Positions 14,600-23,366 of a stretch of 25,014 nt of DNA are shown piece by piece. Position 1 is the stretch's first letter. Each line of letters starts with the position of its first letter. The DNA comes from Fimenecus sp045613065. Lineage in GTDB: Bacteria > Bacillota > Clostridia > Oscillospirales > Acutalibacteraceae. Below the pieces are notes generated by a model that ran no database searches, was not told the DNA's origin, and saw only the letters and a list, made by a program, of their open reading frames with translations. The DNA lies in contig JAZLAH010000039.1 of assembly GCA_045613065.1 (NCBI GenBank), positions 1 through 25,014 of the forward strand. The letters are read 5' to 3'. The position numbers and the translations under genes were made by a program.

Positions 14600-15337
14600 A
14601 TGTTGGAAGGGCTACTTTTTGGTCTGATTGGACTGTATATTCTCTTTGTAGTGGGATTTCTTGTTGTAAGAGTCCGTGAAGGTGGAGTAAAAGCTCTGTT
14701 TTTAAAAGCGTCTGCGTCATTAACATTTGTTATGTGTGCTATAACATGTCTTTTGATAGCACCTGAAAACAACTATTATGGTATTTTAATTGTTATAGGA
14801 ATGATGTTCGGTGTTTTGGGTGATATATGGCTTGACCTTAAATATGTACAGAAAGAACACGAAGAAGCGTATACGTTTGCAGGTATGATAACATTCCTTA
14901 TAGGACATCTTTTCTATATAGCAGGTATTTTGTCAGTATATCCTGAATTTGTTCCTTGGCAGCTTATTCTTGCATTTTTTGTTGCGGTAGCAGTAACAGT
15001 TTTAACACGTATTCTTGGAAGAAACAAGGAATATAATTACGGCAAAGTGAATGGACTTGTATTCGTATATTCCATTATTACAATGCTTATTGTAACTCTT
15101 TGTCTTAACGCAAGAAATTGCTTTGTATTTTTACCAATGCTTCAAGGTGCTGATGCACCAGAATATTTTTGGAAATTTGTATTGATGACGGCAGCAACTG
15201 TGCTGTTTGCACTTTCTGATTTGGTACTTTCATACATTTATTTCTTAAAAGACGGTAACACAAGCAAAAATGTTGTAATAAATCATTCGCTTTATTATGC
15301 AGCTCAGCTTATTTTAGCTTTATCAATTTGCATGTAA
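14600..15337 (+). CDS. YhhN-family membrane protein, copy 2 (lysoplasmalogenase-like)
   Basis: The protein has 245 residues and aligns with the previous gene throughout: VRVREGGVKALFLKASASL near 24-42 (copy 1 has MRVMRGGIGAMFIKTGAS), GVLGDIWLDLKYVQKEHEEAYTFAGM near 72-97, GHLFYIAG, and SDLVLSYIYFLKDGN with NHSLYYAAQL at the C-terminus. About eight transmembrane segments are expected. The shared blocks keep the acidic and histidine residues typical of the family, while the loops differ freely, so this is an old duplication rather than a recent copy. It has an AGAGGGG site and its own promoter. The GPH symporter follows after 22 bases with no terminator, suggesting joint transcription. Confidence 0.85.
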   Translation: MLEGLLFGLIGLYILFVVGFLVVRVREGGVKALFLKASASLTFVMCAITCLLIAPENNYYGILIVIGMMFGVLGDIWLDLKYVQKEHEEAYTFAGMITFLIGHLFYIAGILSVYPEFVPWQLILAFFVAVAVTVLTRILGRNKEYNYGKVNGLVFVYSIITMLIVTLCLNARNCFVFLPMLQGADAPEYFWKFVLMTAATVLFALSDLVLSYIYFLKDGNTSKNVVINHSLYYAAQLILALSICM

Positions 15338-15359
15338 AAACATAGAGGAGAGGAATTTT

Positions 15360-16862
15360 ATGGAACAGAAAAAATATGTTCAAAAAAGTGAAATGACTGC
15401 ATTCTGTGTTGCAGGTTTAGGTCAGGGTATGATTTATGCTCTTATGTCAAGTTATATCAGTGACTATTACCTTAACGTTTTGCAGTTAACACCAATGTTT
15501 GTGCTTTTGCTTATGCTTTTGGCACGAGTATGGGACGCAATTAATGACCCACTTATGGGTATGATTGTTGACAGAAGCACTCTTAAAAGTGGAAAAATGC
15601 TTCCATTCATCCGATTTGCACTTATCCCTGTGGCTATTGTAACATTCCTTATGTACTTAAGTCCTAATCTTGACAAGACAGAACTTATGATATATTCAGC
15701 AATCGTTTATGTTGCATGGGGAATGCTCTATACAGTTGGTGACGTTTCATTCTGGGGTCTTCCTAATGTTATGACTCCTGATTCAGAGGAAAGAAGTTCC
15801 GTTATTTCTGTAAGCAAGATTTTCAACTCAATCGGTTCTGCAGTTCCTGAAGTGCTTTTCCTTGTTGTTGGACTTGTTATGGCTGCTTGGGTTAAGAGTC
15901 AGGATGTTGCTCCTGACCCGCTTATGGTTCAGAAGAGAAAATATCTCATTATGGCAATCGTAACAGTTGCTCTTGGTACAATTCTTTATGCTCGTGCTTG
16001 TACAGGTGTTAAGGAAAGAGTAAAGATACCTGTTCGTAAGCGTCAGGCTGGTGAACCATCACAGCTTTCACGAATTTTCAAGTGCAAACCTCTCGTTCTT
16101 GTTCTCTTGATGGGTGTTCTTTCAAGTGGTCGTTATATGGTTGCAGCAGCAGCAATCCACGTTGCTCGTTACTCATTCTATATCGGTCCTGACCTTGCAA
16201 CTCTTGCAACAGAAGCTGAAAGAATTGCTGCTATCGAATCAAGTATTTCAACAGTTAAAACTGTTTTCCAAATCAGTTCAATCGTTGGTCTTTTCGGTGC
16301 AACACTCTTTATGCCAAAACTTATGAAAAAGTTTGACTATAAAAAGCTTGTTATCGTAAGCTGTCTTGCAGGTTTTGTTGCAAGTATTGTGACAACAGTT
16401 GTTGGCTGGTTTACAATGAATCTTTATGCTTGTATCCCATTCATCATTATTTCTTGTATTCCACTTGGTGTTATCAATACAATCACACTTGCTATGATTG
16501 GTGACTGTCTTGATTATATGGAACTTAAAACGGGATTCCGTGATAATGCACTTGGTGCAGCTTGTCAGGGCTTTATCAACAAGATTGGTAATGCTTTTGC
16601 AACATCAGGTATCGTTATTATGTATATGGTAATCGGTCTTGACCCAGCACAGATGCTCTCATCAACTGCAGTTGTGTCAGCACTTGATATGCCACCTGAA
16701 ATGAGATTCGCAATGTTCTCACTTGTATCAATCGTTCCTGGTATCAGTATGCTTCTCTGTGCAATTCCAATGTTCTTCTATAAGATTGCAGGACAGGAAA
16801 AGAAAGATATTATTGCAGCTCTTGCAAAGAAGAGAGAAACAAGTGGTGTGACAATCGACTAA
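15360..16862 (+). CDS. GPH-family (MelB-type) sugar:cation symporter
   Basis: A twelve-helix major-facilitator-type protein of 500 residues. The diagnostic motif of the glycoside-pentoside-hexuronide:cation family, DAINDPLMGMIVDRS, is at about residues 59-73, holding the aspartates of the sugar/cation site. It is followed by LPFIRFALIP, and later by LGVINTITLAMIGDCLDYMELKTG near 370-390, equivalent to the second half signature. Substrates are glycosides or hexuronides taken up with Na+ or H+. A long loop near 275-300 (ATEAERIAAIESSIS) is a modest insertion. SD GAGGAGAGG at 15345-15353 precedes the ATG by six bases. The neighbouring YhhN genes and the phosphoesterase leave the substrate open. 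The window's beta-galactosidase lies 3 kb away on the other strand. Confidence 0.88.
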   Translation: MEQKKYVQKSEMTAFCVAGLGQGMIYALMSSYISDYYLNVLQLTPMFVLLLMLLARVWDAINDPLMGMIVDRSTLKSGKMLPFIRFALIPVAIVTFLMYLSPNLDKTELMIYSAIVYVAWGMLYTVGDVSFWGLPNVMTPDSEERSSVISVSKIFNSIGSAVPEVLFLVVGLVMAAWVKSQDVAPDPLMVQKRKYLIMAIVTVALGTILYARACTGVKERVKIPVRKRQAGEPSQLSRIFKCKPLVLVLLMGVLSSGRYMVAAAAIHVARYSFYIGPDLATLATEAERIAAIESSISTVKTVFQISSIVGLFGATLFMPKLMKKFDYKKLVIVSCLAGFVASIVTTVVGWFTMNLYACIPFIIISCIPLGVINTITLAMIGDCLDYMELKTGFRDNALGAACQGFINKIGNAFATSGIVIMYMVIGLDPAQMLSSTAVVSALDMPPEMRFAMFSLVSIVPGISMLLCAIPMFFYKIAGQEKKDIIAALAKKRETSGVTID

Positions 16863-16871
16863 TTGATTTTT

Positions 16872-16905
16872 AAAGCTCGTATATTATTTATGCGAGCTTT
16901 GTTTT
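16872..16905 (+). terminator. Probable terminator of the symporter gene
   Basis: Stem AAAGCTCG (16872-16879) with CGAGCTTT (16893-16900) and a 13-base loop, then GTTTTATAAT. The loop is long and the T-run short, so termination may be partial, letting the downstream phosphoesterase be reached. Confidence 0.6.
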
Positions 16906-16919
16906 ATAATGGAGATATT

Positions 16920-18269
16920 ATGGAAAATTTTAAGTTTTTAGTTTTAACAGACCCACATTTTTTTGATACTGACTTAGGGTGTAGTGGTCCTGATTATGAG
17001 GATTTTATGCACTATGAGCAGAAATGTTTTGCAGAAACAGAGAGTATCAACAATGCAGTTTTTAAATATTTAGGTGAAACGGAATTAGCAGATACAATTC
17101 TTATAGTAGGTGACCTTACACAAAATGGTGAGCGTAAAAGTCACGAAAAGTTCATTAAGCTTCTTAATGATGTAAAAGCAAAAGGTAAAAAGGTTTACCT
17201 TATTACTGCTGACCATGACTGGAAAAATGATCCGTTTGCATTTGGTGAGAATGGCAGATATATGCCTGAACCAACTCCTAAGGAAGAACTTATCAAATTA
17301 TATAACGATTTTGGTTTCAGTGATGCAATCGCAGTTGATGAGGAGCATCTTTCTTATGTTGCGCAGTTAAGTGATGGTGTAAGACTCCTTGCAATCAATG
17401 CTGATATTAAGACTAACGGTCAGTTCAGTTTAACGGAAAAACAGGTTGAATGGATTAAAGAGCAGACTAAAAAGGCAAGAGAAGATAACCAGACAATGTT
17501 TGCAATCTGTCATTATCCTGTTTTACCAATTCAGCCAATATTCTCAATCATCAAATCTTCCCTTATGTATGACTATAAAGCAGTTGCAACGCTTTTAGCT
17601 GATGAGGGTGTCCACCTTGTTTTCACAGGTCATATGCATAACCAGAGTATCAACGAATTTGTAACGGAAAAAGGAAATAAGTTTTTTGATGTTACAACAG
17701 GCTCAATTATTGCAGACCCATCATACATAAGACTTGTTTCATTGAACGAAAATGGAGCAGAAATCAAGAGTATTCCAACTCCTGATTTTGAATATGATAC
17801 AAAGGGTATGACTTGTAAGGAATATCTCACATCAGTTTTCGATGCGATGATTAGAAATATTCTCCTTGACTTGCGTGATGATACTCAGAGAGCCATGAGA
17901 AAATTCCATATTAAAGAGAGTAAAGGTCTTGTGTTTGCACTTCGTATGGCAGGAAAACTTCTCTGTTCAGTAAAACTCGGTACTCTTGCAAAATTACTCC
18001 TCATTAAATGTGATAAGAGTATCAGAAAAGTCAAACTCATTGATTATGCAACTGTTCTTGTGAGAAATGTGTTCCGTGGAAATCAGACATACAATGCGGG
18101 TACTCCTGAGGGTGATGTTTTTATTGGTTTCTTAAACAGAATTAACCCAATCCTCAAGAAAATCAGTGTAAAAGACCCATATGGTGAAAAAGTTGATATA
18201 GCTGAATTGCTTAAAAATACAGCAGGTAATTACGGCTACGACGATTACAACGAAACAATTAAATGGTAA
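16920..18269 (+). CDS. Calcineurin-like metallophosphoesterase
   Basis: A two-metal phosphoesterase of 449 residues. Ordered motifs are D11-x-H13 in LTDPHFF, G64-D65 in IVGDLTQNGE, A97-D98-H99-D100 in place of the usual GNH(D/E), ICHYP near 197-201, and TGHMHNQ near 237-243. The Asn metal ligand is thus Asp here. The N-terminal ~280 residues make the catalytic domain; the remaining ~170 residues are an extension of mixed helices and basic patches not typical of small phosphodiesterases. There is no signal peptide, so it is cytosolic. Likely substrates are phosphodiesters or phosphomonoesters, not identifiable further. In-frame codons upstream of 16920 run through the previous gene's terminator. 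GGAG at 16911-16914 with five-base spacing supports the ATG at 16920. No clear promoter of its own is seen. Confidence 0.87.
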   Translation: MENFKFLVLTDPHFFDTDLGCSGPDYEDFMHYEQKCFAETESINNAVFKYLGETELADTILIVGDLTQNGERKSHEKFIKLLNDVKAKGKKVYLITADHDWKNDPFAFGENGRYMPEPTPKEELIKLYNDFGFSDAIAVDEEHLSYVAQLSDGVRLLAINADIKTNGQFSLTEKQVEWIKEQTKKAREDNQTMFAICHYPVLPIQPIFSIIKSSLMYDYKAVATLLADEGVHLVFTGHMHNQSINEFVTEKGNKFFDVTTGSIIADPSYIRLVSLNENGAEIKSIPTPDFEYDTKGMTCKEYLTSVFDAMIRNILLDLRDDTQRAMRKFHIKESKGLVFALRMAGKLLCSVKLGTLAKLLLIKCDKSIRKVKLIDYATVLVRNVFRGNQTYNAGTPEGDVFIGFLNRINPILKKISVKDPYGEKVDIAELLKNTAGNYGYDDYNETIKW

Positions 18270-18275
18270 TAATTT

Positions 18276-18306
18276 ATGGTGGGAGATTCTCTCACCATAT
18301 TTTTTC
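18276..18306 (+). terminator. Intrinsic terminator of the metallophosphoesterase gene
   Basis: Stem ATGGTGGGAG (18276-18285) with CTCTCACCAT (18289-18298) and a three-base loop, including G-T pairs, then a T-run to 18306. Confidence 0.88.
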
Positions 18307-18315
18307 ATTTTCCTA

Positions 18316-18345
18316 TTGCAATTTATTGCTTTATTGTGATAGAAT
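18316..18345 (+). promoter_or_regulatory. Sigma-A promoter of ilvA-ridA (extended -10)
   Basis: TTGCAA (18316-18321), 18-base spacer, TAGAAT (18340-18345) preceded by TGA, an extended -10. No T-box or leader attenuator is visible in the short (about 27-base) leader. Confidence 0.65.
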
Positions 18346-18378
18346 ACTTCTAATCATTTTTCAGAAAGAAGCAATATT

Positions 18379-19572
18379 ATGGTAACACTCGATAAAATCT
18401 ATCATGCGTCTTTTGTTTTAAAAGACATTATTCGTAAAACAGATATGATTTATGCACCAAAAATCAACCCTGATTGTGATGTTTATCTTAAAACAGAAAA
18501 TCTTCAGGTAACAGGTTCTTTCAAGGTTCGTGGTGCAGCATATAAAATTAGTCAGTTGTCAGCTGAAGAAAAGGAAAAAGGTGTTATTGCCTGTTCAGCG
18601 GGAAACCATGCTCAGGGTGTAGCACTTGCTGCAACAAAGAATGGCATTAAGTCACTTATTTGTCTTCCTGACGGTGCTCCTATTTCAAAGGTAGAGGCAA
18701 CAAAGAGTTATGGTGCTGATATTTGCCTTGTTGAAGGCGTTTATGACGATGCGTATAATAGAGCATTACAGTTAAGAGATGAAAAGGGTTATACTTTTGT
18801 TCATCCTTTTGACGATGACGATGTAATCGCAGGTCAAGGTACAATCGGTCTTGAAATTCTTGACCAGATTGCTGATGCTGATGCAGTTGTAGTGCCAATC
18901 GGTGGTGGTGGACTTATCAGCGGTGTTTCATTTGCAATTAAAGCACTTAATCCTAAAGTTAAGGTTTATGGTGTTCAGGCAAAGGGTGCACCAAGTATGT
19001 ATAACTCAATCAAGGACGATAAGATTGAACGACTTGATTCAGTTTCAACAATTGCTGACGGTATCGCAGTAAAAGAGCCTGGTGCTAATACATTTGAGTA
19101 TGTAAAGAAGTTCGTTGACGAGGTTGTAACAGTTTCTGACGACGAAATCGCAACAGCAATTCTTACACTTATTGAACAGCAGAAGCTCATTACTGAAGGT
19201 GCAGGTGCTGTTGCTGTTGCAGCAGTAATGTTCAATAAAGTGGATGTTAAGGGTAAGAAAGTTGTATGCCTTGTTTCAGGTGGTAACATTGACGTTACAA
19301 TTCTTTCACGTGTAATCAAGCGTGGTCTTTTGACATCAGGTCGTACATATTCACTTACAATCGAACTTGTTGACAAACCTGGACAGCTTAAAGGTGTTTC
19401 AAATATTATTGCCGATTTGGGTGGTAATGTTATTTCAATTCACCACGAAAGAGCATCAGAAAACTCAGATATCAATGGTTGTTTCTTACGTATCTTGTTG
19501 GAAACAAGAAACTTTGACCATATTGAACTTATTAAGAATGAACTTATTTCACAGGGATATAAGTTAGTATAA
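18379..19572 (+). CDS. ilvA: Threonine ammonia-lyase with C-terminal ACT domain
   Basis: A PLP-dependent fold-type II enzyme of 397 residues that converts L-threonine to 2-oxobutyrate and ammonia (also serine to pyruvate). The PLP lysine is K49 in GSFKVRGA. SAGNHAQG near 76-83 binds the substrate carboxylate, and GGGGLISG near 175-182 is the phosphate loop. Residues from about 325 form a single ACT-type regulatory domain (LTIELVDKPGQLKGVSNII). One ACT domain and about 400 residues fits the clostridial/TdcB-like form better than the long E. coli IlvA with a double regulatory domain, so it could serve isoleucine synthesis or threonine catabolism. It is directly followed by ridA. The ribosome site (AGAAAG) is weak compared with its neighbours. 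Confidence 0.92.
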   Translation: MVTLDKIYHASFVLKDIIRKTDMIYAPKINPDCDVYLKTENLQVTGSFKVRGAAYKISQLSAEEKEKGVIACSAGNHAQGVALAATKNGIKSLICLPDGAPISKVEATKSYGADICLVEGVYDDAYNRALQLRDEKGYTFVHPFDDDDVIAGQGTIGLEILDQIADADAVVVPIGGGGLISGVSFAIKALNPKVKVYGVQAKGAPSMYNSIKDDKIERLDSVSTIADGIAVKEPGANTFEYVKKFVDEVVTVSDDEIATAILTLIEQQKLITEGAGAVAVAAVMFNKVDVKGKKVVCLVSGGNIDVTILSRVIKRGLLTSGRTYSLTIELVDKPGQLKGVSNIIADLGGNVISIHHERASENSDINGCFLRILLETRNFDHIELIKNELISQGYKLV

Positions 19573-19584
19573 GGAGAAAAAATT

Positions 19585-19962
19585 ATGATTAAAACAATCA
19601 GTACAGATAAAGCACCTGCAGCAATCGGACCATATTCACAGGCAAAGGTTGTAGGAAATATGATTTTCACATCAGGACAGATTGCAATCAATCCTGCAAA
19701 TGGTGAGGTTGAAGCAACAACAATCGAAGGACAGACAAAACAGGTTTGTGAAAATATCAAGAATCTTCTTGAGGCTGCAGGTAGTGACCTCCAGAATGTT
19801 GTAAAAACAACTTGTTTCCTTAAGAATATGGAAGACTTCGCAACATTCAACGGAATTTATGCTGAGTATTTTACTTCAAAACCTGCTCGTTCATGTGTTG
19901 CTGCAAAACAGCTTCCAAAAGATGTGCTTGTAGAAGTAGAAACAATAGCTATAATCAAATAA
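19585..19962 (+). CDS. ridA: RidA-family reactive intermediate (enamine/imine) deaminase
   Basis: A protein of 125 residues, the standard length of a trimeric RidA/YjgF protein. Motifs are GPYSQAKV near 15-22, FTSGQIAINP near 31-40, a CxxLKNMEDF-like central segment, and the substrate-carboxylate arginine in KPARSCVAAKQLPKDVLVEVE. The late Glu of VEVE, which positions the attacking water, is present. RidA hydrolyses 2-aminoacrylate and 2-aminocrotonate released by threonine/serine dehydratases, sparing PLP enzymes from damage. Its position 12 bases behind ilvA, with AAGGAG (19571-19576) overlapping the ilvA stop, makes the metabolic link direct. Confidence 0.94.
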   Translation: MIKTISTDKAPAAIGPYSQAKVVGNMIFTSGQIAINPANGEVEATTIEGQTKQVCENIKNLLEAAGSDLQNVVKTTCFLKNMEDFATFNGIYAEYFTSKPARSCVAAKQLPKDVLVEVETIAIIK

Positions 19963-19993
19963 GCATAAAACACAATCGCAAATTATATAATGG

Positions 19994-20024
19994 AAGGGTG
20001 AATTTCAAATCACCCTTTTATTTT
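19994..20024 (+). terminator. Intrinsic terminator of ilvA-ridA
   Basis: Stem AAGGGTGA (19994-20001) with TCACCCTT (20010-20017), loop ATTTCAAA, then a T-rich tail. Confidence 0.88.
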
Positions 20025-20045
20025 TATATCAAATTATAATTTATA

Positions 20046-20161
20046 GAGGAGATTGAATATGTTTTTTCGGTTTCCTCTGACGAGGGAGACATTACAATCG
20101 CAACGCAGTTCCTACATTTTGCGTTTTGCATTTTGCACTTCATCGATAAACTCCAATTTAT
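20046..20161 (+). pseudogene. Gene start running into repeat debris
   Basis: An excellent translation start is present: GAGGAG (20046-20051), seven bases, ATG (20059). The frame, however, enters repeat material within a few codons. 20074-20088 equals 15 bases of the hairpin element at 5656-5670. 20111-20118 and 20141-20161 match, inverted, the ends of the element at 1335-1378, and 20122-20140 resembles 10722-10740. The frame runs on to 20274, over the beta-galactosidase terminator and 3' end, and shows no protein-like composition. The simplest reading is a lost gene whose 5' end remains, replaced by or fused to mosaic repeats. An incidental SD-like sequence is the alternative. The element's junctions were not determined. 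Confidence 0.4.
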
Positions 20162-20166
20162 CTTAT

Positions 20167-20207
20167 AAACAAAAAGCGTACAGATTTTTACTCTGCACGC
20201 TTTATTC
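20167..20207 (-). terminator. Intrinsic terminator of the beta-galactosidase gene
   Basis: On the minus strand AAAGCGTGCAG pairs with CTGTACGCTTT (+ strand 20173-20183 and 20193-20203), nine-base loop, followed by TTGTTT. The one non-Watson-Crick pair is G-U on the minus strand and A-C on the plus, so it acts for the minus-strand gene. Confidence 0.85.
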
Positions 20208-20216
20208 TATATTGGA

Positions 20217-23200
20217 TTATTTGATTGGTGAAATTCGGAATGTGTATGTATATTCCTTGTTAGGTTTCATTTGATACTTTTCACGTACCTGTGCGTCACC
20301 TGGCATATCGCCACCAACACCAATTTGATTTAAGTCAACATTGAATGTTGTAATGTCATAATGTGGTAATTCGTGGATGTGCTTTGCCATATGGAGCTGG
20401 TCCTGAGTGTAATGCCAAGCGCTGAAACAGATTGGAGTTTCACCCATAGCCTCAAAACGAAGACCCTGATTTTCCTTGTTTCTGATTTCAACCCATCTTA
20501 CATCAGTACGGTTACCATTTTCCTGTGGTCTCATATAGTGATGTTCAAGGTCAGCAACACTCTTTTCGTGGATTGTAATCTTACCACCTGTTTTTCTGTC
20601 GAAGTATGTTTCCTGTGGACCACGACCATACCACTTAACCTGGTCAAATTCACGAAGAAGTCCCATCATAGTACCGAATCGAGTAAGGTTAAGTCCCTTT
20701 GGTGTACCTGTATGAGTGATTTCAAGACTACCATCAGCATTAACCACAAATGTTGATGTAACACCTGAGAAGAACTGAACATTCCAGTTTATTTCAACTA
20801 CGAGTTGACCCTTATTGTTTTTCTGGACGTTCTTAACTGTTCCTTTTGCATTCTTTGTTGCTCTCTGCCAGTTAAGATATGGTGTAAATGGAAGCAAGAA
20901 TGGAATAAAGTTAAGGTTAGAGAAGTCGTTATCTGTAAGTGCACGGAAATAGTTAGGTGCAACTGCAGACTTTAAGTATTCCTTACCATCATATTTAAGA
21001 GATATGATTTTACCACCATCAATCTTAACGCTGAAGTTTTCACCATTTGCAAAAACAGCATTTCCATTCTTAACAAAAGTAACATTACTATCAATTACTT
21101 TTTTTTCTGGTTTTACTTCTTTTACAATAAACTGGTCAAAACTCTGTTCATATCCTGCTTCGCACCAAGGCTTTGCAGTCTTGTTAAGGAATGAAATAAT
21201 AAGAACACATTCTTTTTCAGGAAGAGAATTAAGGTCATAAGGAATTGTGAAGTCAACCTGTGAAAGAGGTTCACAGTTAATATCTACAACACCACTTTGT
21301 ACCTCAACACCTTCAGCCTGTAAGCTCCACTTGAACTCAAAATCAGCAAGGTCAGTAAAGAGTTTTTTGTTAATAAGAGTAAATTCACCCTTTGTCAAAT
21401 CTTTCTCTTTAACCTTAATTTCACAATAAACTTTCTTAACCTCAAAGTATGATGGGTGAGGCTTTCTGTCAGCTGTGATAATACCGTTAGCATTGAAATA
21501 TGTATTACTGCCTGTCATAGCAGTTGTGTTTGGAAGGTGAGTGTATCTGCCTGGTTCATATGGTTCGAAGTCAGTACCATAAAGCCACTGGTCACCGTTG
21601 TCTGTCTTTCTACGGATTGCTTGGTCAACATAGTCCCAGATATAACCACCACACATATGGTCATATGCTTCAAAGTCATCCATATATTCCTGGAAGTTAC
21701 CAAGACTGTTTTCCATAGCGTGAGCATATTCACAAAGAAGAACAGGTCGGCAGTAATCTTCTTTCTTGATTGGTTTTGAGTCAGCAGCAAGAGCATTTGC
21801 GATATTGTCGTAAAGAGTGATTTCAATAGGCTCTTTGTTACAGAGCTTTTTCATAACTGATTCTACAGGATACATTCTTGAAATAACATCACTCTTTGTA
21901 AAGTTGAAGTCACCTTCATAATGGAACTGACGAGTGTTATCGAGACGGAGTGCAGCTTTCTTCATTTCCATAAAGTTGTCACCGTCACCAGCTTCGTTAC
22001 CAAGTGACCACATAAATACACAAGCGTGGTTTCTGTCACGAAGAACCATTCGTTCCATTCTGTCAACAACTGCATCTGTCCACATTGGATTGCTTCCTGG
22101 AACACCCTTACGACGAACACCATGAGTTTCAAGGTCGCATTCATCCATAACATAGAATCCGTATTCATCACAGAGGTCATAGAAATATGGGTCATCAGGA
22201 TAATGAGAAGTACGGATAGAGTTAATATTTGCTTTCTTCATAAGGTTCAAATCCTGATGATATCTTTCAGTTGGAACTGCCCAACCGTTGTCAGGGTCAA
22301 AGTCGTGACGGTTAACACCACGAATCATTAATGGCTTACCATTGAAAAGGAATTTTTCACCGATGATTTCAACTTTCTTGAAACCGAAACGGATTGATTT
22401 GTATGTTGTCTTACCATCTGCAGTAATGCTGATAAGAAGTTTATAAAGATATGGACTTTCAGCAGACCATTTCTTTGGATTTTCTATAAGTTTATTGAAC
22501 TTAAGTGTTGCTGAACCATTAAATTCAGCCTCACCAAGAGTAATTCTTTCATCACCGTCAATGATTTCAGCCTTAACAGTTGCTGAGCCACTACCTGAAT
22601 AATCATTAACTTTAATTTCAAGGCTTGTGTTACTGTCCTTGTATTCTTTGTCAAGGTCAGTTGTGATAAAGAAGTCACGAACACATTTTTTAGGTTCACA
22701 GAAAACATAAACCTCTCTGTAAAGACCACAAAGAAGCCACATATCCTGATTTTCAAGATATGCACCGTCAGAAAAACGGTAAACCTTAACTGCAACTCTG
22801 TTTGAGCCTTTACGAGCAAATTTTGTAATGTTGAATTCGTGAGGAGTCATTGAACCCTGTGAATAACCAACAAACTCACCATTAAGATAAACTTCAATAG
22901 CAGATTTTGCAGCACCAAAGTGCATAAAGAGTTCCTGACCGTCAAAACTTTCAGGCATATCGAAATCTCTTACATAAATACCGATTTCCTGCATTGTGTG
23001 GTCGATTGACGGAATCTTATTTTTATTTCTGCTGATAGCGCGACAGTATGTAGATGCATAGTAGTATGGATAACTTTCAGTATCCTGACCAATCTGCCAT
23101 ACTGATGGAACAGTGATATCACGCCAGAAAGAAGCATCAAAACTATCCTTATAAAAATCTGTAGGACAATTGCTAAGACCTCTCTGCCAATGGAATTTCC

Positions 23201-23348
23201 ATGTGCCGTTAAGAGTCATCTTTGTTTTAGGCTCAACACGGTTTAATGCGTCAGCTTCATTGTCATAAGAAAAGGCAATAACGTGACCGTCTTCCTTATT
23301 CTTTTTGATGATTGCGGGATTTTCCCAATCGTATTTGTAATTTCTCAT
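20217..23348 (-). CDS. lacZ: GH2 beta-galactosidase (LacZ/EbgA type)
   Basis: A protein of 1043 residues, matching the length of E. coli LacZ. Domains in order are an N-terminal jelly roll (LNGTWKFHW at 47-55; VPSVWQ at 80-85; GYSQGSMTPHEFN at 161-173), an Ig-like domain, a TIM barrel from about 335 (RGVNRHDF at 343-350; RTSHYPDDP at 379-387), and a C-terminal beta-sandwich with GPQETYFDRK near 925. The acid/base is E452 in SLGNEAGDG and the nucleophile E540 in LLCEYAHAMENS, both intact. There is no signal peptide, so it acts on imported lactose or beta-galactosides in the cytosol. GGAGG lies six bases before the ATG. It is read from the DUF815 ATPase operon 18 bases upstream, with no transporter or regulator in the same unit. 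Confidence 0.95.
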   Translation of the reverse strand: MRNYKYDWENPAIIKKNKEDGHVIAFSYDNEADALNRVEPKTKMTLNGTWKFHWQRGLSNCPTDFYKDSFDASFWRDITVPSVWQIGQDTESYPYYYASTYCRAISRNKNKIPSIDHTMQEIGIYVRDFDMPESFDGQELFMHFGAAKSAIEVYLNGEFVGYSQGSMTPHEFNITKFARKGSNRVAVKVYRFSDGAYLENQDMWLLCGLYREVYVFCEPKKCVRDFFITTDLDKEYKDSNTSLEIKVNDYSGSGSATVKAEIIDGDERITLGEAEFNGSATLKFNKLIENPKKWSAESPYLYKLLISITADGKTTYKSIRFGFKKVEIIGEKFLFNGKPLMIRGVNRHDFDPDNGWAVPTERYHQDLNLMKKANINSIRTSHYPDDPYFYDLCDEYGFYVMDECDLETHGVRRKGVPGSNPMWTDAVVDRMERMVLRDRNHACVFMWSLGNEAGDGDNFMEMKKAALRLDNTRQFHYEGDFNFTKSDVISRMYPVESVMKKLCNKEPIEITLYDNIANALAADSKPIKKEDYCRPVLLCEYAHAMENSLGNFQEYMDDFEAYDHMCGGYIWDYVDQAIRRKTDNGDQWLYGTDFEPYEPGRYTHLPNTTAMTGSNTYFNANGIITADRKPHPSYFEVKKVYCEIKVKEKDLTKGEFTLINKKLFTDLADFEFKWSLQAEGVEVQSGVVDINCEPLSQVDFTIPYDLNSLPEKECVLIISFLNKTAKPWCEAGYEQSFDQFIVKEVKPEKKVIDSNVTFVKNGNAVFANGENFSVKIDGGKIISLKYDGKEYLKSAVAPNYFRALTDNDFSNLNFIPFLLPFTPYLNWQRATKNAKGTVKNVQKNNKGQLVVEINWNVQFFSGVTSTFVVNADGSLEITHTGTPKGLNLTRFGTMMGLLREFDQVKWYGRGPQETYFDRKTGGKITIHEKSVADLEHHYMRPQENGNRTDVRWVEIRNKENQGLRFEAMGETPICFSAWHYTQDQLHMAKHIHELPHYDITTFNVDLNQIGVGGDMPGDAQVREKYQMKPNKEYTYTFRISPIK

Positions 23349-23366
23349 ATTCTACCTCCAACAAGG

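Noticed and set aside
16905..16910. TATAAT just before the metallophosphoesterase start
   Set aside because: It is only 10 bases from the ATG, has no acceptable -35, and coincides with the tail of the preceding terminator.
18975..19376. Antisense frame of 133 codons within ilvA
   Set aside because: It lies completely within a well-supported enzyme gene and has a Ser/Thr-rich shadow composition.
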